Source: Demequina activiva (GTDB lineage Bacteria > Actinomycetota > Actinomycetes > Actinomycetales > Demequinaceae). From it: DNA of 64,000 bases. The stretch is from contig NZ_BONR01000002.1 in assembly GCF_016862815.1 (NCBI RefSeq), positions 186,001 through 250,000 on the forward strand, given 5' to 3'. Positions 1 to 12,045 of this stretch are shown here, one piece after another. The notes beneath the pieces are model-generated. The model was given only the letters and a program-made list of their open reading frames with translations. It was not told where the DNA came from and made no database searches. The stretch's first letter is position 1, and every line of letters begins with the position of its first letter. Both the position numbers and the translations under genes were made by a program.

Positions 1-678
1 GTGCACCGCCCGTCCCAGGGCCTCGTCGTTGCCCACCAGCCCCAGGATGCCCGCGGCGACATCGCGAGCGTGCGTGATGGTCCACAGCGCGGTGCCGTCC
101 CCGGGGATCACGATGTCCGCTCCCCGGCGCATGCGATCCACGATGGTCCAGGGGTGGCGGGAGTTGCCGGTGAACGCGGGGATCTTGGACGGCCCGTAGG
201 TGTGCGCCGGGCGCACGATCGTGAACCCGAGGCCCGCGGCGGGCGCCGCGGTGCGCAGGGCCTCCTCGGCTGCCTGCTTGAGCCGGGCGTACTCCCAGTG
301 CGGGTTGTCCTGGGCGGTGTCCTCCGTGAGCGGGTCCAGGCGGTCAGGGGTGCGGTAGGACGCGCCCGTGGCGATCAGCACGTACTGCTGCGTGAGCGGA
401 GCGAAGGTCTCGACGTCGGCGCTCACGTGGTCGGGCCCGAACGCGACGAACTGCACCACAGCGTCGAAGCGCTCTCGGCGCAGGCGCATCCCGTGCAGCG
501 TCGCTCGCAGCGCCGCGGCGTCCGTGGCATCCGCGTGGATCACACGGGCGCCGGCGGGCGGCGCGGCCACCGGCGACCGGCCGCGGTTGACGAGGGTCAG
601 GGAGTCTCCGCGCTCGTGTGCGAGCGCCGCGAGCTCGGAGGAGATCAGACCGGTGCCGCCGACGATGAGGATGTCCAT
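1..678 (-). CDS. NAD-dependent epimerase/dehydratase (3' end outside window)
   Basis: The 226 visible codons read from an ATG at 678 and run off the window, so the C-terminus is missing. The N-terminus MDILIVGGTGLISSELAAL is an SDR-type Rossmann nucleotide-binding motif, and later VRPAHTYGPSK and the segment around WTITHARDVAAGILGL are typical of extended short-chain epimerases. The substrate cannot be told; sugar nucleotide epimerase or CSP41-like protein are both possible. A TAGGCT hexamer (690-685) ends 6 nt before the ATG with no Shine-Dalgarno sequence, so the mRNA is probably leaderless. Confidence 0.85.
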   Translation of the reverse strand, partial: MDILIVGGTGLISSELAALAHERGDSLTLVNRGRSPVAAPPAGARVIHADATDAAALRATLHGMRLRRERFDAVVQFVAFGPDHVSADVETFAPLTQQYVLIATGASYRTPDRLDPLTEDTAQDNPHWEYARLKQAAEEALRTAAPAAGLGFTIVRPAHTYGPSKIPAFTGNSRHPWTIVDRMRRGADIVIPGDGTALWTITHARDVAAGILGLVGNDEALGRAVH

Positions 679-781
679 GCCTCGAGCCTACGGCCCGGTT
701 CTCGCGGGACATCTGGGATGAACCGGACTGATGTCGGTCACGCCCTTCCGAGCCGCTGCCGCCAGCACTACCGTGGGCCGC

Positions 782-1492
782 ATGAGGGACGAGTGGGCGG
801 TCGCGCTGCAGCGCGCGTTGAGGGATGGACTTCCTGCGGGGTGGCGGGAGAGCGCGCCATGGGGGTACCCGCAGCAGGCCGAGCTCGCGGTGATCGCTGG
901 CGTGTTCGCTGCGCAGCTGCCGCAGTCGACTGCGGAGGAGGTCGCCGCGTCCTACATGATGGCGCGACCCGGTCGCATGCTCGACGACCTGTCCGCGTTG
1001 GCCGAGGTGCCGGTCGACGACCTCAGCGAGATGCTCGGCGCCGCCTGGGGGTCGAGCCGTGTGCTCGGCGTGACACGGCTGAGGGCGGCCGTGATCGCCG
1101 ATGCCGCGCAGCAGCTCGTCGGCGAGGGCGTGCGCAGCGCTCGGCAGTATCGCGACGCCGTCGCGGGGGACGCGACGGCGATCGACGAGGCGTTGCGGCG
1201 CGTGCGTGGGCTCGGTGGGGTCAGCAGCGAGGCGATCTCCACGATGATGCAGGCCGAGCACAGGCCGGGCGCGGTGGTGGTCGCCCACGTGCGCGCGCTG
1301 CTGGGCGATGACGGCGACGCCGTCGCGGACGATGACGTGTTGCCGCTGCTGCGCGCGACGGCGAGACGGCTCACGGTCGAGCCGCGGGTGCTGCTGTACG
1401 CGCTGTGGCGGCTGTCGAGCGTGCCCGTCTCGGACGGCCAGGAGTACGTGCCGCAGACGGTGGTGGCGGACCTGCGGTCCGAGTCCGCCTAG
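782..1492 (+). CDS. Hypothetical protein, helix-hairpin-helix/glycosylase-like helical protein
   Basis: Not confidently recognised. The 236-residue product is almost entirely helical, with no signal peptide or membrane segment. A segment RVRGLGGVSSEAISTMM near the middle resembles the helix-hairpin-helix hairpin of the HhH-GPD DNA glycosylase/endonuclease superfamily, but I see no clear catalytic Lys/Asp, so the function is open. I chose the ATG at 782 rather than an in-frame ATG at 731 because TACCGT (769-774) sits 7 nt upstream, the spacing seen at other leaderless genes here. Its TAG stop overlaps the stop of the convergent GNAT gene (1489-1491). Confidence 0.7.
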   Translation: MRDEWAVALQRALRDGLPAGWRESAPWGYPQQAELAVIAGVFAAQLPQSTAEEVAASYMMARPGRMLDDLSALAEVPVDDLSEMLGAAWGSSRVLGVTRLRAAVIADAAQQLVGEGVRSARQYRDAVAGDATAIDEALRRVRGLGGVSSEAISTMMQAEHRPGAVVVAHVRALLGDDGDAVADDDVLPLLRATARRLTVEPRVLLYALWRLSSVPVSDGQEYVPQTVVADLRSESA

Positions 1493-1992
1493 CCGTCGAC
1501 GGGACGGGTCAGGAGCGCGACGCGCACCTGACCTCCCTTGGTCTCCTGCTCTCCGAGCTGCCGGAACCCCAGGTGCTCGTGGAAGGCGATCGAGCGTGCG
1601 TTGAGCGGTCGCGTGTTGACCTCGGCCGTCACCTCGCTCGCGCCGCGCTCGCGGGCCCGCTCGAAGACGGACTCGTACATGGCCCGGCCCACGCCGGTGC
1701 CGCGAGCGCTCTCACCCACCACGATGCGGTCGATGTACTGGTGGCGCACGCCGCGGGACTCGAACCAGCGGTAGTTCTCGGACTGGTACGGCTGGCCGCT
1801 GCCGAGACTGAGCAGGAAGGCGATCACCGCGCCGTCCCGGTTGGTCGCGACCAGCGCGACGTCGCACCACTCCAGCAGCTCGACCAGCTCGTCCTTGCTC
1901 AAGTCGTTGACGGCGGGCACGGCGGCGGTGTTGAGCACCAGCACCTGGTCGAGGTCGGAGTCACGCATCACACGGAGCCTGAGGTTCTGCAT
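1489..1992 (-). CDS. GNAT family N-acetyltransferase
   Basis: The product has 167 residues. The acetyl-CoA binding motif is at RIVVGESARGTGVGRAMYESVF (V-x-x-x-x-R-G-x-G-x-G/A) and is followed by the motif B segment VNTRPLNARSIAFHEHLGF, which is diagnostic of the GNAT fold. The substrate is unknown; cytoplasmic small-molecule or protein acetylation is the family role. The start is the ATG at 1992, preceded by CACAAT (2004-1999) 6 nt upstream, so it is probably leaderless. A much longer open frame extends upstream to 2412, but it is antisense to the quinone oxidoreductase and is a GC-rich shadow. Confidence 0.88.
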   Translation of the reverse strand: MQNLRLRVMRDSDLDQVLVLNTAAVPAVNDLSKDELVELLEWCDVALVATNRDGAVIAFLLSLGSGQPYQSENYRWFESRGVRHQYIDRIVVGESARGTGVGRAMYESVFERARERGASEVTAEVNTRPLNARSIAFHEHLGFRQLGEQETKGGQVRVALLTRPVDG

Positions 1993-2056
1993 GGCGCCAT
2001 TGTGCCGTGATCGTGTCACCGGCGTGTGTCCGAACGGCGACGACGGGATGTCGTGA

Positions 2057-3040
2057 TCAGGGCAGCAGCAGGACCTTTCCGGTGGTGCGGCGGCCCTCGA
2101 GAGCCTCGTGCGCGTGCGACGCCTGCGACAACGAGAAGGTCTCGCCGATGCGCACGTCGAGATCTCCCGCGGCGATTCCGGAGAACAGGTCGCCCGCGCG
2201 CCACGCGCGCTCCTCGTCGGTGCGCAGGAAGTGGCCCAGCGACGGTCTCGTGATCGACAGCGAGCCGCCGCTGTTGAGGCGCTGCAGACTGAACGCGGGA
2301 ACCTGCCCGGAGGCGCCGCCGAACAGCACCATCGTTCCGCGCACCGCCAGGGAGGCGAGCGAGCCGTCGAAGGTCGAGGCGCCCACGCCGTCGTAGACCA
2401 CGTCCACGCCACTGCCGTCGGTGAGCGCCCTGATGGCGCCCGGCAGCTCCGTCGCGATGTCGCGGAACCGCTCGTAGCGGATCACCTCGGTCGCGCCGGT
2501 GGCTCGCGACAGCTCCTCCTTGCGGTCGCCGGAGACGGTGGTGATCACGCGGGCGCCGCGAGCCACCGCGAGCTGGGTGAGCAGCAGCCCCACGCCGCCG
2601 GCTCCCGCGTGCACCAGGGCGGTGTGGCCGCCGTGCAGCGGGAACGAGGAGGCCGAGAGGTAGTGGGCGGTGAGTCCCTGGAGCATCACGGCCGCCGCGA
2701 CGTCGAGGCCCACACCCTCGGGCACCTGGTAGGCGTCCGAGCGGCGCAGCCGCACCTGCTGGGCATAGGAGCGTGAGGTCGAGGCCCACGCGACGCGGTC
2801 GCCGGGCGCCGCCCAGTCGACCTGGGTGCCGACGGACGCGACCACGCCCGCTCCCTCGAGGCCCGGCGTGAACGGGAAGTCGACGGAGTAGACGCCCGAG
2901 CGCTGATAGGTGTCGATGTAGTTGACGCCGCACGCGGCCACGTCGACCAGCACCTCATCCGCGGCGGGCGAGGCGGAGGGCACCTCCTGCAGGGTCATGA
3001 CCTGCGGCTCGCCTGGATGCTCGGCGGCGATGGCCTTCAT
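2057..3040 (-). CDS. NADPH:quinone oxidoreductase, zinc-independent MDR family
   Basis: This 327-residue medium-chain reductase begins [20 protein letters not shown]. The N-terminal GroES-like domain carries [14 protein letters not shown] and [12 protein letters not shown]; the Rossmann domain has the NADPH motif [16 protein letters not shown] and the segment [18 protein letters not shown]. No structural zinc cysteines are present, as expected for quinone reductases (one-electron carbonyl/quinone reduction with NADPH). The start at 3040 is preferred to a frame extension to 3103 because homologues begin MKAI and CACGAT (3052-3047) lies 6 nt upstream. It diverges from argC. Confidence 0.88.
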   Translation of the reverse strand: MKAIAAEHPGEPQVMTLQEVPSASPAADEVLVDVAACGVNYIDTYQRSGVYSVDFPFTPGLEGAGVVASVGTQVDWAAPGDRVAWASTSRSYAQQVRLRRSDAYQVPEGVGLDVAAAVMLQGLTAHYLSASSFPLHGGHTALVHAGAGGVGLLLTQLAVARGARVITTVSGDRKEELSRATGATEVIRYERFRDIATELPGAIRALTDGSGVDVVYDGVGASTFDGSLASLAVRGTMVLFGGASGQVPAFSLQRLNSGGSLSITRPSLGHFLRTDEERAWRAGDLFSGIAAGDLDVRIGETFSLSQASHAHEALEGRRTTGKVLLLP

Positions 3041-3110
3041 CTCCTCATCGTGGCACGCCGCCGCCGCGCGCTCCAGCGCTCGGCGCCGGCCGTCGCTGAC
3101 CATTCAAACC

Positions 3111-3130
3111 CATGTATAGTTATGCACATG
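3111..3130 (+). promoter_or_regulatory. argC promoter -10 with overlapping ARG-box-like palindrome
   Basis: TATAGT at 3115-3120 is a good -10 hexamer and ends 7 nt before the argC ATG at 3128, predicting transcription from the A of the start codon. The palindrome TGTATA-GT-TATGCA (3113-3126, one mismatch) resembles ArgR operators and lies exactly over the -10. No clear -35 hexamer is seen. Repression by ArgR, encoded five genes downstream, is the inference. Confidence 0.65.
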
Positions 3131-4171
3131 GCAATCTCAGTGGCAGTCTCTGGCGCGTCCGGATACGTGGGGGGTGAGGTGCTCCGCGTGTTCAGCGAGC
3201 ATCCCGATGTCGACTTCGGCGCGCTCGCGGCGCACTCGACCGCGGGCGACGCTCTGGGACTGCACCAGCCTCACTTGCGCACCCTCGCGGATCGCACCAT
3301 CGTGGAGACGTCTCCGGAGAACCTCGCCGGCCACGACGTGGTGGTGCTCGCGCTCCCGCACGGGACGTCGGGGCAGATCGCGGCCCAGCTGCCGCCGGAG
3401 ACGCTCGTCATCGACTGCGGCGCGGACCACCGCCTGGCGAGCGCGGAGGCCTGGGCGGAGTACTACGGGGGCGAGCACTCGGGTACGTGGCCCTACGGCA
3501 TGCCGGAGCTCATCACCGGCGACGGCCACCAGCGCGACAACCTCCCCGGCACCACGCGGATCGCGGTGCCCGGGTGCAACGTGACCGCAGTGACGCTGGC
3601 GCTCCAGCCTGGGATCGCCGCCGGCGTCGTGGATCCCACGGACATCGTCGCCGTGCTCGCCAACGGCTACTCGGGAGCGGGCAAGAAGCTCGCGACCAAC
3701 CTGCTGGCCTCCGAGGGACTGGGCGCCGCAAGCCCGTACGGCGTGGGCGGCGTGCACCGGCACATCCCGGAGATCGTCCAGAACCTCACCTCCGCCGGCG
3801 GAGAGGACATCCGTCTCAGCTTCACGCCCACCCTCGTGCCGATGGCGCGGGGCATCCTCGCGACCGTGACCGCGCCGCTCGCCTCCGGCGTGAGCGCGGA
3901 CGAGGTGCGTGCCGCCTGGGAGAGGGCCTACGCGGACGAGCCGTTCGTCCACCTGCTCCCGGAGGGCCAGTGGCCCACCACCGCCGCGACCCTGGGCGCC
4001 AACACCTGCCTGGTGCAGGTCACCGTCGACCAGAAGGCCGGTCGGGTGGTGGTCATCAGCGCGATCGACAACCTCGTCAAGGGCACCGCCGGCGCAGCAC
4101 TGCAGTCGATGAACCTCGCGCTCGGCCTGCCGGAGACCACCGGCCTCCAGACGCTGGGAGTCGCGCCATGA
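3128..4171 (+). CDS. argC: N-acetyl-gamma-glutamyl-phosphate reductase
   Basis: ArgC catalyses the third step of arginine synthesis, NADPH-dependent reduction of N-acetylglutamyl phosphate to the semialdehyde. The 347-residue protein has the N-terminal Rossmann motif [14 protein letters not shown] and the catalytic cysteine C150 in IAVPGCNVT; the conserved HRHIPEI segment follows. The start could be the ATG at 3122 or 3128; 3128 is favoured because it is the predicted transcription start and gives the usual N-terminus MAISVAVSG. It is the first gene of a complete argCJBDFRGH operon and overlaps argJ by ATGA. Confidence 0.97.
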   Translation: MAISVAVSGASGYVGGEVLRVFSEHPDVDFGALAAHSTAGDALGLHQPHLRTLADRTIVETSPENLAGHDVVVLALPHGTSGQIAAQLPPETLVIDCGADHRLASAEAWAEYYGGEHSGTWPYGMPELITGDGHQRDNLPGTTRIAVPGCNVTAVTLALQPGIAAGVVDPTDIVAVLANGYSGAGKKLATNLLASEGLGAASPYGVGGVHRHIPEIVQNLTSAGGEDIRLSFTPTLVPMARGILATVTAPLASGVSADEVRAAWERAYADEPFVHLLPEGQWPTTAATLGANTCLVQVTVDQKAGRVVVISAIDNLVKGTAGAALQSMNLALGLPETTGLQTLGVAP

Positions 4172-5343
4172 GCGTCACCGCTGCCCAGGGCTTCGTCGCC
4201 GCCGGTGTCGCCGCGGGCATCAAGTCCACCGGCGCCAAGGACGTCACCGTCGTGGTCAACGACGGGCCGTCGAAGGTCGCCGCCGGCGTCTTCACCACCA
4301 ACCGCATCGAGGCCGCTCCCGTGACATGGTCCCGCGAGGTGGCCTCCGACGGCCGCGTCGACGCCGTCATCCTCAACTCCGGCGGCGCGAACGCCTGCAC
4401 GGGCCCCGAGGGCTTCGCGGACACCCACCGCACCGCCGAGCACGTCGCCCACGCCCTGCAGGCGACGGGCCGCGACGTCGCTCCTGGCGACGTCGCCGTG
4501 TGCTCGACGGGGCTGATCGGCGTGCGCCTTCCCATGGACACGCTCCTCGATGGCGCCGATGCCGCCATCGCAGGTCTCGCGCCCGACGGCGGCGACGCCG
4601 CAGCAGAGGGCATCATGACCACGGACTCGACCCCCAAGAAGGCCGTCGCCGGACGCGACGGCTGGGTCGTGGGCGGGATGGCCAAGGGGGCGGGCATGCT
4701 CGCGCCAGGCATGGCCACGATGCTGTGCGTCGTGACCACCGACGCCCAGGTCGACGCCGCGACCGCCAAGGCGGCCCTCGCATCGGCCGTCGCGCAGACC
4801 CTCAACCGCGTCGACTCCGACGGCTGCATGTCCACCAATGACACGGTCCTGCTCATGGCCAGCGGCGCGAGCGGCGCTCAGCCCGAGGCGAGCGCCTTCG
4901 AGGCCGAGCTCACGACCGTGCTCGCGGACCTGTCCCGCCAGCTGGTCGCGGACGCCGAGGGCGCCGCCCACGACATCGCGGTCACCGTCGAGCGGGCGAC
5001 CTCGGAGGCGGCGGCAGAGGCCGTGGCGCGTGCGATCACGCGCTCCAACCTCTTCAAGACCGCGATCTTCGGCAACGACCCCAACTGGGGCCGCATCATC
5101 TCCGCCGCGGGCACGGTCCCCGAGCACGTCGCCCCGTACGACGCGACCACCATCGACGTCTCCGTCAACGGCATCCAGGTGTGCCGCAACGCCGGAGTCG
5201 GCGACGACCGCGACCTGGTCGACCTCACCGGCCGCGAGGTGCAGGTGGTGGTCGACCTCAAGGCCGGCGACGCCTCCGCCACGGTCTGGACCAACGACCT
5301 CACCCACGACTACGTCCACGAGAACAGCGCATACTCCTCATGA
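4168..5343 (+). CDS. argJ: Bifunctional ornithine acetyltransferase / N-acetylglutamate synthase
   Basis: ArgJ recycles the acetyl group from N-acetylornithine to glutamate, closing the acetyl cycle. The 391-residue precursor self-cleaves into two chains; the cleavage motif is visible as [17 protein letters not shown], with the nucleophile Thr184 in ATML. The usual N-terminal GIKSTGAKD and C-terminal [10 protein letters not shown] segments are present. It starts at the ATG overlapping the argC stop (ATGA) and itself overlaps argB by ATGA. Whether it is mono- or bifunctional cannot be read from sequence, but no separate argA is seen in the cluster. Confidence 0.96.
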   Translation: MSVTAAQGFVAAGVAAGIKSTGAKDVTVVVNDGPSKVAAGVFTTNRIEAAPVTWSREVASDGRVDAVILNSGGANACTGPEGFADTHRTAEHVAHALQATGRDVAPGDVAVCSTGLIGVRLPMDTLLDGADAAIAGLAPDGGDAAAEGIMTTDSTPKKAVAGRDGWVVGGMAKGAGMLAPGMATMLCVVTTDAQVDAATAKAALASAVAQTLNRVDSDGCMSTNDTVLLMASGASGAQPEASAFEAELTTVLADLSRQLVADAEGAAHDIAVTVERATSEAAAEAVARAITRSNLFKTAIFGNDPNWGRIISAAGTVPEHVAPYDATTIDVSVNGIQVCRNAGVGDDRDLVDLTGREVQVVVDLKAGDASATVWTNDLTHDYVHENSAYSS

Positions 5344-6257
5344 GCCACGACATCGACACTCCCGACCTCACCGCCCAGCAGAAGGTGGGCGTCCTCATCG
5401 ACGCCATGCCCTGGATCGAGTCCTTCAAGGGCGCGACCGTCGTCATCAAGTACGGCGGCAACGCCATGATCGACGACACGCTCAAGGCCGCGTTCGCCCA
5501 GGACATCGTCCACCTGCGACTGCTCGGCCTGTCGCCCGTGGTGGTGCACGGCGGCGGCCCGCAGATCTCCGAGATGCTCGGCAAGCTCGGCATCGAGTCC
5601 GAGTTCAAGGGCGGTCTGCGCGTCACGACCCCTGAGGCGATGGACGTGGTCCGGATGGTCCTCACCGGCTCCGTGTCGCGCGAGCTGGTGGGCCTCATCA
5701 ACGACCACGGCCCGCTCGGCGTGGGGCTGTCGGGCGAGGACGCCGGCCTCCTGCAGGCCAAGCGCCGCCACGCCACGATCGACGGCAAGCAGGTGGACGT
5801 GGGCCTCGTGGGCGACGTCATCAAGGTCAACCCCGCCGCGATCGAGGACATCATCGGCGCCGGCCGCATCCCCGTGGTCAGCACCGTGGCGCCCGACATG
5901 GACGATCCCACGACGGTGCTGAACGTCAATGCGGACACCGCCGCCGCCGCGATCGCGGTGGCGCTGCGGGCGCGCAAGCTCATCATGCTCACGGACGTCG
6001 AGGGACTGTACGCGAACTGGCCCGACAGGAACTCGCTGGTGCGCCGCATCCACGCCACCGATGTCGAGAAGCTGCTCCCGTCGCTCGCGTCGGGCATGGT
6101 GCCCAAGATGGAGGCGTGCCTGCGTGCGGTGCGCGGCGGCGTGCCCCAGGCGCACATCATCGACGGGCGCGACCCGCACTCGATCCTCACCGAGATCTTC
6201 ACGAGCTCCGGCTCCGGCACCATGGTGCGCCCCGACGACGTGGACCTGTGGGCATGA
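5340..6257 (+). CDS. argB: Acetylglutamate kinase
   Basis: ArgB phosphorylates N-acetylglutamate with ATP and is commonly the arginine-feedback-inhibited step. The 305-residue protein has the amino-acid kinase fold with [10 protein letters not shown] (catalytic Lys37) and the glycine-rich [13 protein letters not shown]. The N-terminal extension before the core (about 30 residues) is like that of arginine-sensitive hexameric enzymes, so feedback control is likely. An apparent longer frame begins inside argJ, but the ATG at 5340 overlapping the argJ stop fits homologue length. The next gene, argD, also overlaps by ATGA. Confidence 0.97.
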   Translation: MSHDIDTPDLTAQQKVGVLIDAMPWIESFKGATVVIKYGGNAMIDDTLKAAFAQDIVHLRLLGLSPVVVHGGGPQISEMLGKLGIESEFKGGLRVTTPEAMDVVRMVLTGSVSRELVGLINDHGPLGVGLSGEDAGLLQAKRRHATIDGKQVDVGLVGDVIKVNPAAIEDIIGAGRIPVVSTVAPDMDDPTTVLNVNADTAAAAIAVALRARKLIMLTDVEGLYANWPDRNSLVRRIHATDVEKLLPSLASGMVPKMEACLRAVRGGVPQAHIIDGRDPHSILTEIFTSSGSGTMVRPDDVDLWA

Positions 6258-7507
6258 GCGCGCCGGGACACGGCCCGAGCGAGCACGGCGAGGCGGGACT
6301 GGAGAAGGGCGCCGTCGACCTCCAGCGCTACTCTCACGCCCTCATGGGCACCTTCGGGGTGCCGATGCGCGTGCTGGCCAGGGGAGAGGGCTCGTACGTG
6401 TGGGACGCGGACGGCAACCGCTACCTCGACCTGCTGGGCGGCATCGCCGTCAACGCGCTGGGCCACGGCCACCCCGCATGGGTCGAGGCGATCGCGACGC
6501 AGGCCGCGACGCTGTCGCACACCTCGAACTTCTTCGCCACCGAGCCGCAGATCGCGCTCGCGGAGAGGCTGCTGGACCTCGCGCACGCGCCGTCCGGCTC
6601 GCGCGTGTTCTTCGCCAACTCCGGCACCGAGGCCAACGAGGCCGCGATCAAGATGGCGCGCAAGACTGGCAAGGGCACCATCATCGCGCTGGAGGGCAGC
6701 TTCCACGGCCGCTCGACGGGCGCCCTCGCGCTCACGCACAAGGAGGCGTACCGGGCTCCGTTCGCGCCGCTCATGGGCGACGTGGTGTTCGTGCCCGTCA
6801 ACGACGAGGACGCGTTGCGCGCGGCCGTCGCGGAGCACGCCGCGGACCTGTCCGCGATCATCGTCGAGCCCATCCAGGGCGAGGCCGGCGTGATCCCCCT
6901 GACGCACGCGTACCTCGCGCTGGCGAGGGAGCTCACCCGCCGTCATGAGGCGCTGCTGATCTTCGACGAGGTCCAGACGGGCGTCGCGCGCACCGGCGCG
7001 TGGTTCGCGCACCAGCTGCACGGCGTCCAGCCCGACGTCATGACGCTCGCGAAGGGCCTGGGCGGCGGCTTCCCGGTGGGCGCCCTCGTCGCGTTCGGCG
7101 AGGGGCCGGGCTCGATGCTCGGCAAGGGCGAGCACGGCACGACCTTCGGCGGCAACCCCCTCGCAGCCGCAGCCGCGCTCGCGACGCTGCGCGTGATCGA
7201 GGACGAGGACCTCATCGCCAACGTCAAGTCCGTGGGCACGCATCTGCGCGAGCGGCTCGAGGCCATGGACGGCGTGGTCGAGGTGCGCGGCGAGGGTCTG
7301 CTGCTCGGCATCGGCCTGGCCGCCCCCGCATCGGCCGAGATCGCCCAGGCCGCGGTCAAGGCCGGGTTCATCGTCAACCCTCCCAGCCCGGACACGCTGC
7401 GCCTCGTGCCCGCGCTGACGCTCACGACCGCGGAGGCGGACACCTTCCTGACGTGGATCGAGGGCCACCTGGCCGCTCACCCCCTGACCGATGACGGAGA
7501 CCGGTGA
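6254..7507 (+). CDS. argD: Acetylornithine aminotransferase
   Basis: ArgD is a class III PLP-dependent transaminase converting N-acetylglutamate semialdehyde and glutamate to N-acetylornithine and 2-oxoglutarate. In the 417-residue protein the PLP Schiff-base lysine is K267 in [14 protein letters not shown], preceded by the cofactor-binding [13 protein letters not shown] and [15 protein letters not shown]. The first 20 residues are poorly conserved. The ATG at 6254 overlaps the argB stop. Confidence 0.96.
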   Translation: MSAPGHGPSEHGEAGLEKGAVDLQRYSHALMGTFGVPMRVLARGEGSYVWDADGNRYLDLLGGIAVNALGHGHPAWVEAIATQAATLSHTSNFFATEPQIALAERLLDLAHAPSGSRVFFANSGTEANEAAIKMARKTGKGTIIALEGSFHGRSTGALALTHKEAYRAPFAPLMGDVVFVPVNDEDALRAAVAEHAADLSAIIVEPIQGEAGVIPLTHAYLALARELTRRHEALLIFDEVQTGVARTGAWFAHQLHGVQPDVMTLAKGLGGGFPVGALVAFGEGPGSMLGKGEHGTTFGGNPLAAAAALATLRVIEDEDLIANVKSVGTHLRERLEAMDGVVEVRGEGLLLGIGLAAPASAEIAQAAVKAGFIVNPPSPDTLRLVPALTLTTAEADTFLTWIEGHLAAHPLTDDGDR

Positions 7508-8436
7508 TGGTGCGACACTTCCTGCGCGACGACGACGTCACGCCTGAGGAGCAGCGCGAGATCCTGGAGCTCGCGCTCCAGCTGCGTGTGGACCGCTACA
7601 AGGTTCAGCCGTTCGTGGGCCCCAAGGCCGTCGCCGTGATCTTCGACAAGCCGTCGACTCGGACGCGCCTGTCCTTCTCCGTGGGCGTCGCGGAGCTGGG
7701 CGGCTACCCCGTGGTGATCGACGCGCAGACCTCTCAGCTGGGACGCGGGGAGTCCGTCGCGGACACCGCGCGGGTGCTCGAGCGTCAGGTGAGCGCGATC
7801 GTGTGGCGCACCTTCGGCCAGGACTGCATCGAGGAGATGGCGGCGCACTCGTCGGTGCCCGTGGTCAACGCCCTCACGGACGAGTTCCACCCGTGCCAGA
7901 TCCTCGCCGACCTCGCCGCCGTGGCCGACGCGCGCGGCTCGGTGGGCGCCCTCGCCGGTCTCGACCTTGCCTACGTGGGCGACGGCGCGAACAACATGGC
8001 GCACTCCTACCTCCTGGGGGGAGCGACCGCCGGCATGCATGTGCGCATCGGCTCTCCCGAGGGCTACGCGCCGGACGCGGCCGTGGTCGCGCGCGCGGAG
8101 GAGATCGCAGCCGGCACCGGCGGCAGCGTCCTGATCTCGCACAGCCACGACGAGGCCGTCACCGGCGCGGACGTGGTCGCCACGGACACCTGGGTGTCCA
8201 TGGGCGATGAGGCCGAGGGCGACGAGCGCTCCCACGCCTTCACCGCGTTCCAGATCAACGCCAGGACGCTCGAGCTGGCCGCCCCCGGCGCCCATGTGCT
8301 GCACTGCCTCCCGGCGTACCGCGGCAAGGAGATCACCGCATCGGTCCTCGACGGCGATCAGTCGCTCGTGTGGCTCGAGGCCGAGTACCGCCTGCATGCG
8401 CAGAAGGCGCTGCTGACTTGGCTGGCGGAGCGATGA
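7507..8436 (+). CDS. argF: Ornithine carbamoyltransferase
   Basis: ArgF condenses ornithine and carbamoyl phosphate to citrulline. The 309-residue protein shows the carbamoyl-phosphate motif STRTR (residues 50-54), the HPCQ motif, and the ornithine-binding HCLPAYRG near the C-terminus. An in-frame GTG at 7504 overlaps the argD stop, but the ATG at 7507 is better spaced (7 nt) from GGAG at 7496-7499. The gene overlaps argR by ATGA. Confidence 0.96.
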   Translation: MVRHFLRDDDVTPEEQREILELALQLRVDRYKVQPFVGPKAVAVIFDKPSTRTRLSFSVGVAELGGYPVVIDAQTSQLGRGESVADTARVLERQVSAIVWRTFGQDCIEEMAAHSSVPVVNALTDEFHPCQILADLAAVADARGSVGALAGLDLAYVGDGANNMAHSYLLGGATAGMHVRIGSPEGYAPDAAVVARAEEIAAGTGGSVLISHSHDEAVTGADVVATDTWVSMGDEAEGDERSHAFTAFQINARTLELAAPGAHVLHCLPAYRGKEITASVLDGDQSLVWLEAEYRLHAQKALLTWLAER

Positions 8437-8927
8437 TGGCTCACACCATCCCCGCCACCAAGGCCGCCCGCCAGGCGCTCATCCGGCGCCTGATCGAGGC
8501 GGAGCCCATCCACTCGCAGGGCGAGCTCGCGGTGCGCCTCGAGGCGCAGGGCATCACCGTCACCCAGGCCACGCTCTCGCGCGACCTGGTGGACGTGGGC
8601 GCCGTCAAGGTCCGCGGCGTCACCGGTGGGCACGTCTACGCCACGGCGGAGACCATGTCCGCGGGGGAGGACACCGACCAGCGCCTGACGCGCCTGTGCG
8701 GCGAGCTCCTGTTCAGCGCGGACGGCTCGGCGAACCTGGCCGTGATCCGCACCCCCTCAGGCGCAGCGCAGTACCTCGCGAGCGCGATCGACGGTCACGA
8801 CGACCCCGAGATCGTGGGCACCGTCGCCGGTGACGACACGCTGATGATCATCAGCCGCGACCCCGAGGGCGGGATGCGCCTCGCACAGAAGTTCCTGGAT
8901 CGCGCCGCCGGCGGCGCGCACCAGTGA
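8433..8927 (+). CDS. argR: Arginine repressor ArgR
   Basis: ArgR is the arginine-sensing hexameric repressor of arginine biosynthesis. The 164-residue protein has the N-terminal winged helix ([26 protein letters not shown]) and a C-terminal oligomerisation/arginine-binding domain with the signature [12 protein letters not shown]. Two adjacent ATGs (8433, overlapping the argF stop, and 8436) are possible; 8436 has slightly better spacing from GGAG at 8427-8430. Its likely target is the palindrome over the argC promoter, making this an autoregulated operon. Confidence 0.95.
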   Translation: MMAHTIPATKAARQALIRRLIEAEPIHSQGELAVRLEAQGITVTQATLSRDLVDVGAVKVRGVTGGHVYATAETMSAGEDTDQRLTRLCGELLFSADGSANLAVIRTPSGAAQYLASAIDGHDDPEIVGTVAGDDTLMIISRDPEGGMRLAQKFLDRAAGGAHQ

Positions 8928-8971
8928 CCACGAACGACCCTCAGCACCAACGAAGCGAAGGAAGATACGCA

Positions 8972-11625
<2,654 letters not shown>

Positions 11626-11643
11626 CGCCCCACCCCACCTCCG

Positions 11644-11703
11644 CCTGAGCGCGCTAGCGGTCCGTGAGTGTCGAAGATGAGCGCGACGTGTCTCCTGGCG
11701 GTC
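11644..11703 (+). repeat. 60-nt dispersed intergenic repeat, copy A
   Basis: The segment runs from CCTGAGCGCGCTAGCGGTCC to TCCTGGCGGTC. A second copy at 59862-59921 shares 28 of the first 30 bases and all of the last 11, with a 19-base unconserved middle of identical length. Both copies lie in the same orientation, 21-22 nt before the start codon of the next gene. Function is unknown. Confidence 0.7.
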
Positions 11704-11724
11704 GGAAACAGACAAGGAACGGCC

Positions 11725-12033
11725 ATGTACGGACTCATCGGAGCGATCCGCGCCACCGCGGGCGACCGCGACACCCTCATGGCTGCACTCGCCTCCCGCA
11801 GCGTCGGCATGCCCGGCAACGAGGTCTACCTGATCGCCGCGGACGCGAACGACCCCGATCTCGTCTGGGTGACCGAGAGCTGGCGTTCCCGCGAGGCGCA
11901 CCAGGCGTCCCTGTCGCTGCCGGCGGTCCGGGAGGCGATCGCGCGCGCCCGCCCGGTGATCGCCGGCTTCGACTCGCAGGTCGAGACCGTGCCGCTGCCG
12001 GCGCCGGAAACACCCGGGACACAACGGATCTGA
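11725..12033 (+). CDS. Antibiotic biosynthesis monooxygenase (ABM)-fold protein
   Basis: This is a 102-residue protein beginning MYGLIGAIRATAGDRDTLMAAL. The ferredoxin-like ABM pattern is visible: an initial strand, the segment VYLIAADANDPDLVWVTESW, then helix SREAHQASLSLPAVREAI. Family members are small dimeric monooxygenases or ligand-binding proteins; the E-x-W and H-x-x-H-like residues fit but no substrate can be assigned. An AAGGAAC sequence before the ATG is a weak ribosome site. The gene follows repeat copy A and precedes the M20 gene by 12 nt, so it may be co-transcribed with it. Confidence 0.8.
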   Translation: MYGLIGAIRATAGDRDTLMAALASRSVGMPGNEVYLIAADANDPDLVWVTESWRSREAHQASLSLPAVREAIARARPVIAGFDSQVETVPLPAPETPGTQRI

Positions 12034-12045
12034 CACGATGGCGGG

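Noticed and set aside
5300-7480. 726-codon minus-strand frame across argB-argD
   Set aside because: Antisense to conserved enzymes; composition-driven open frame.
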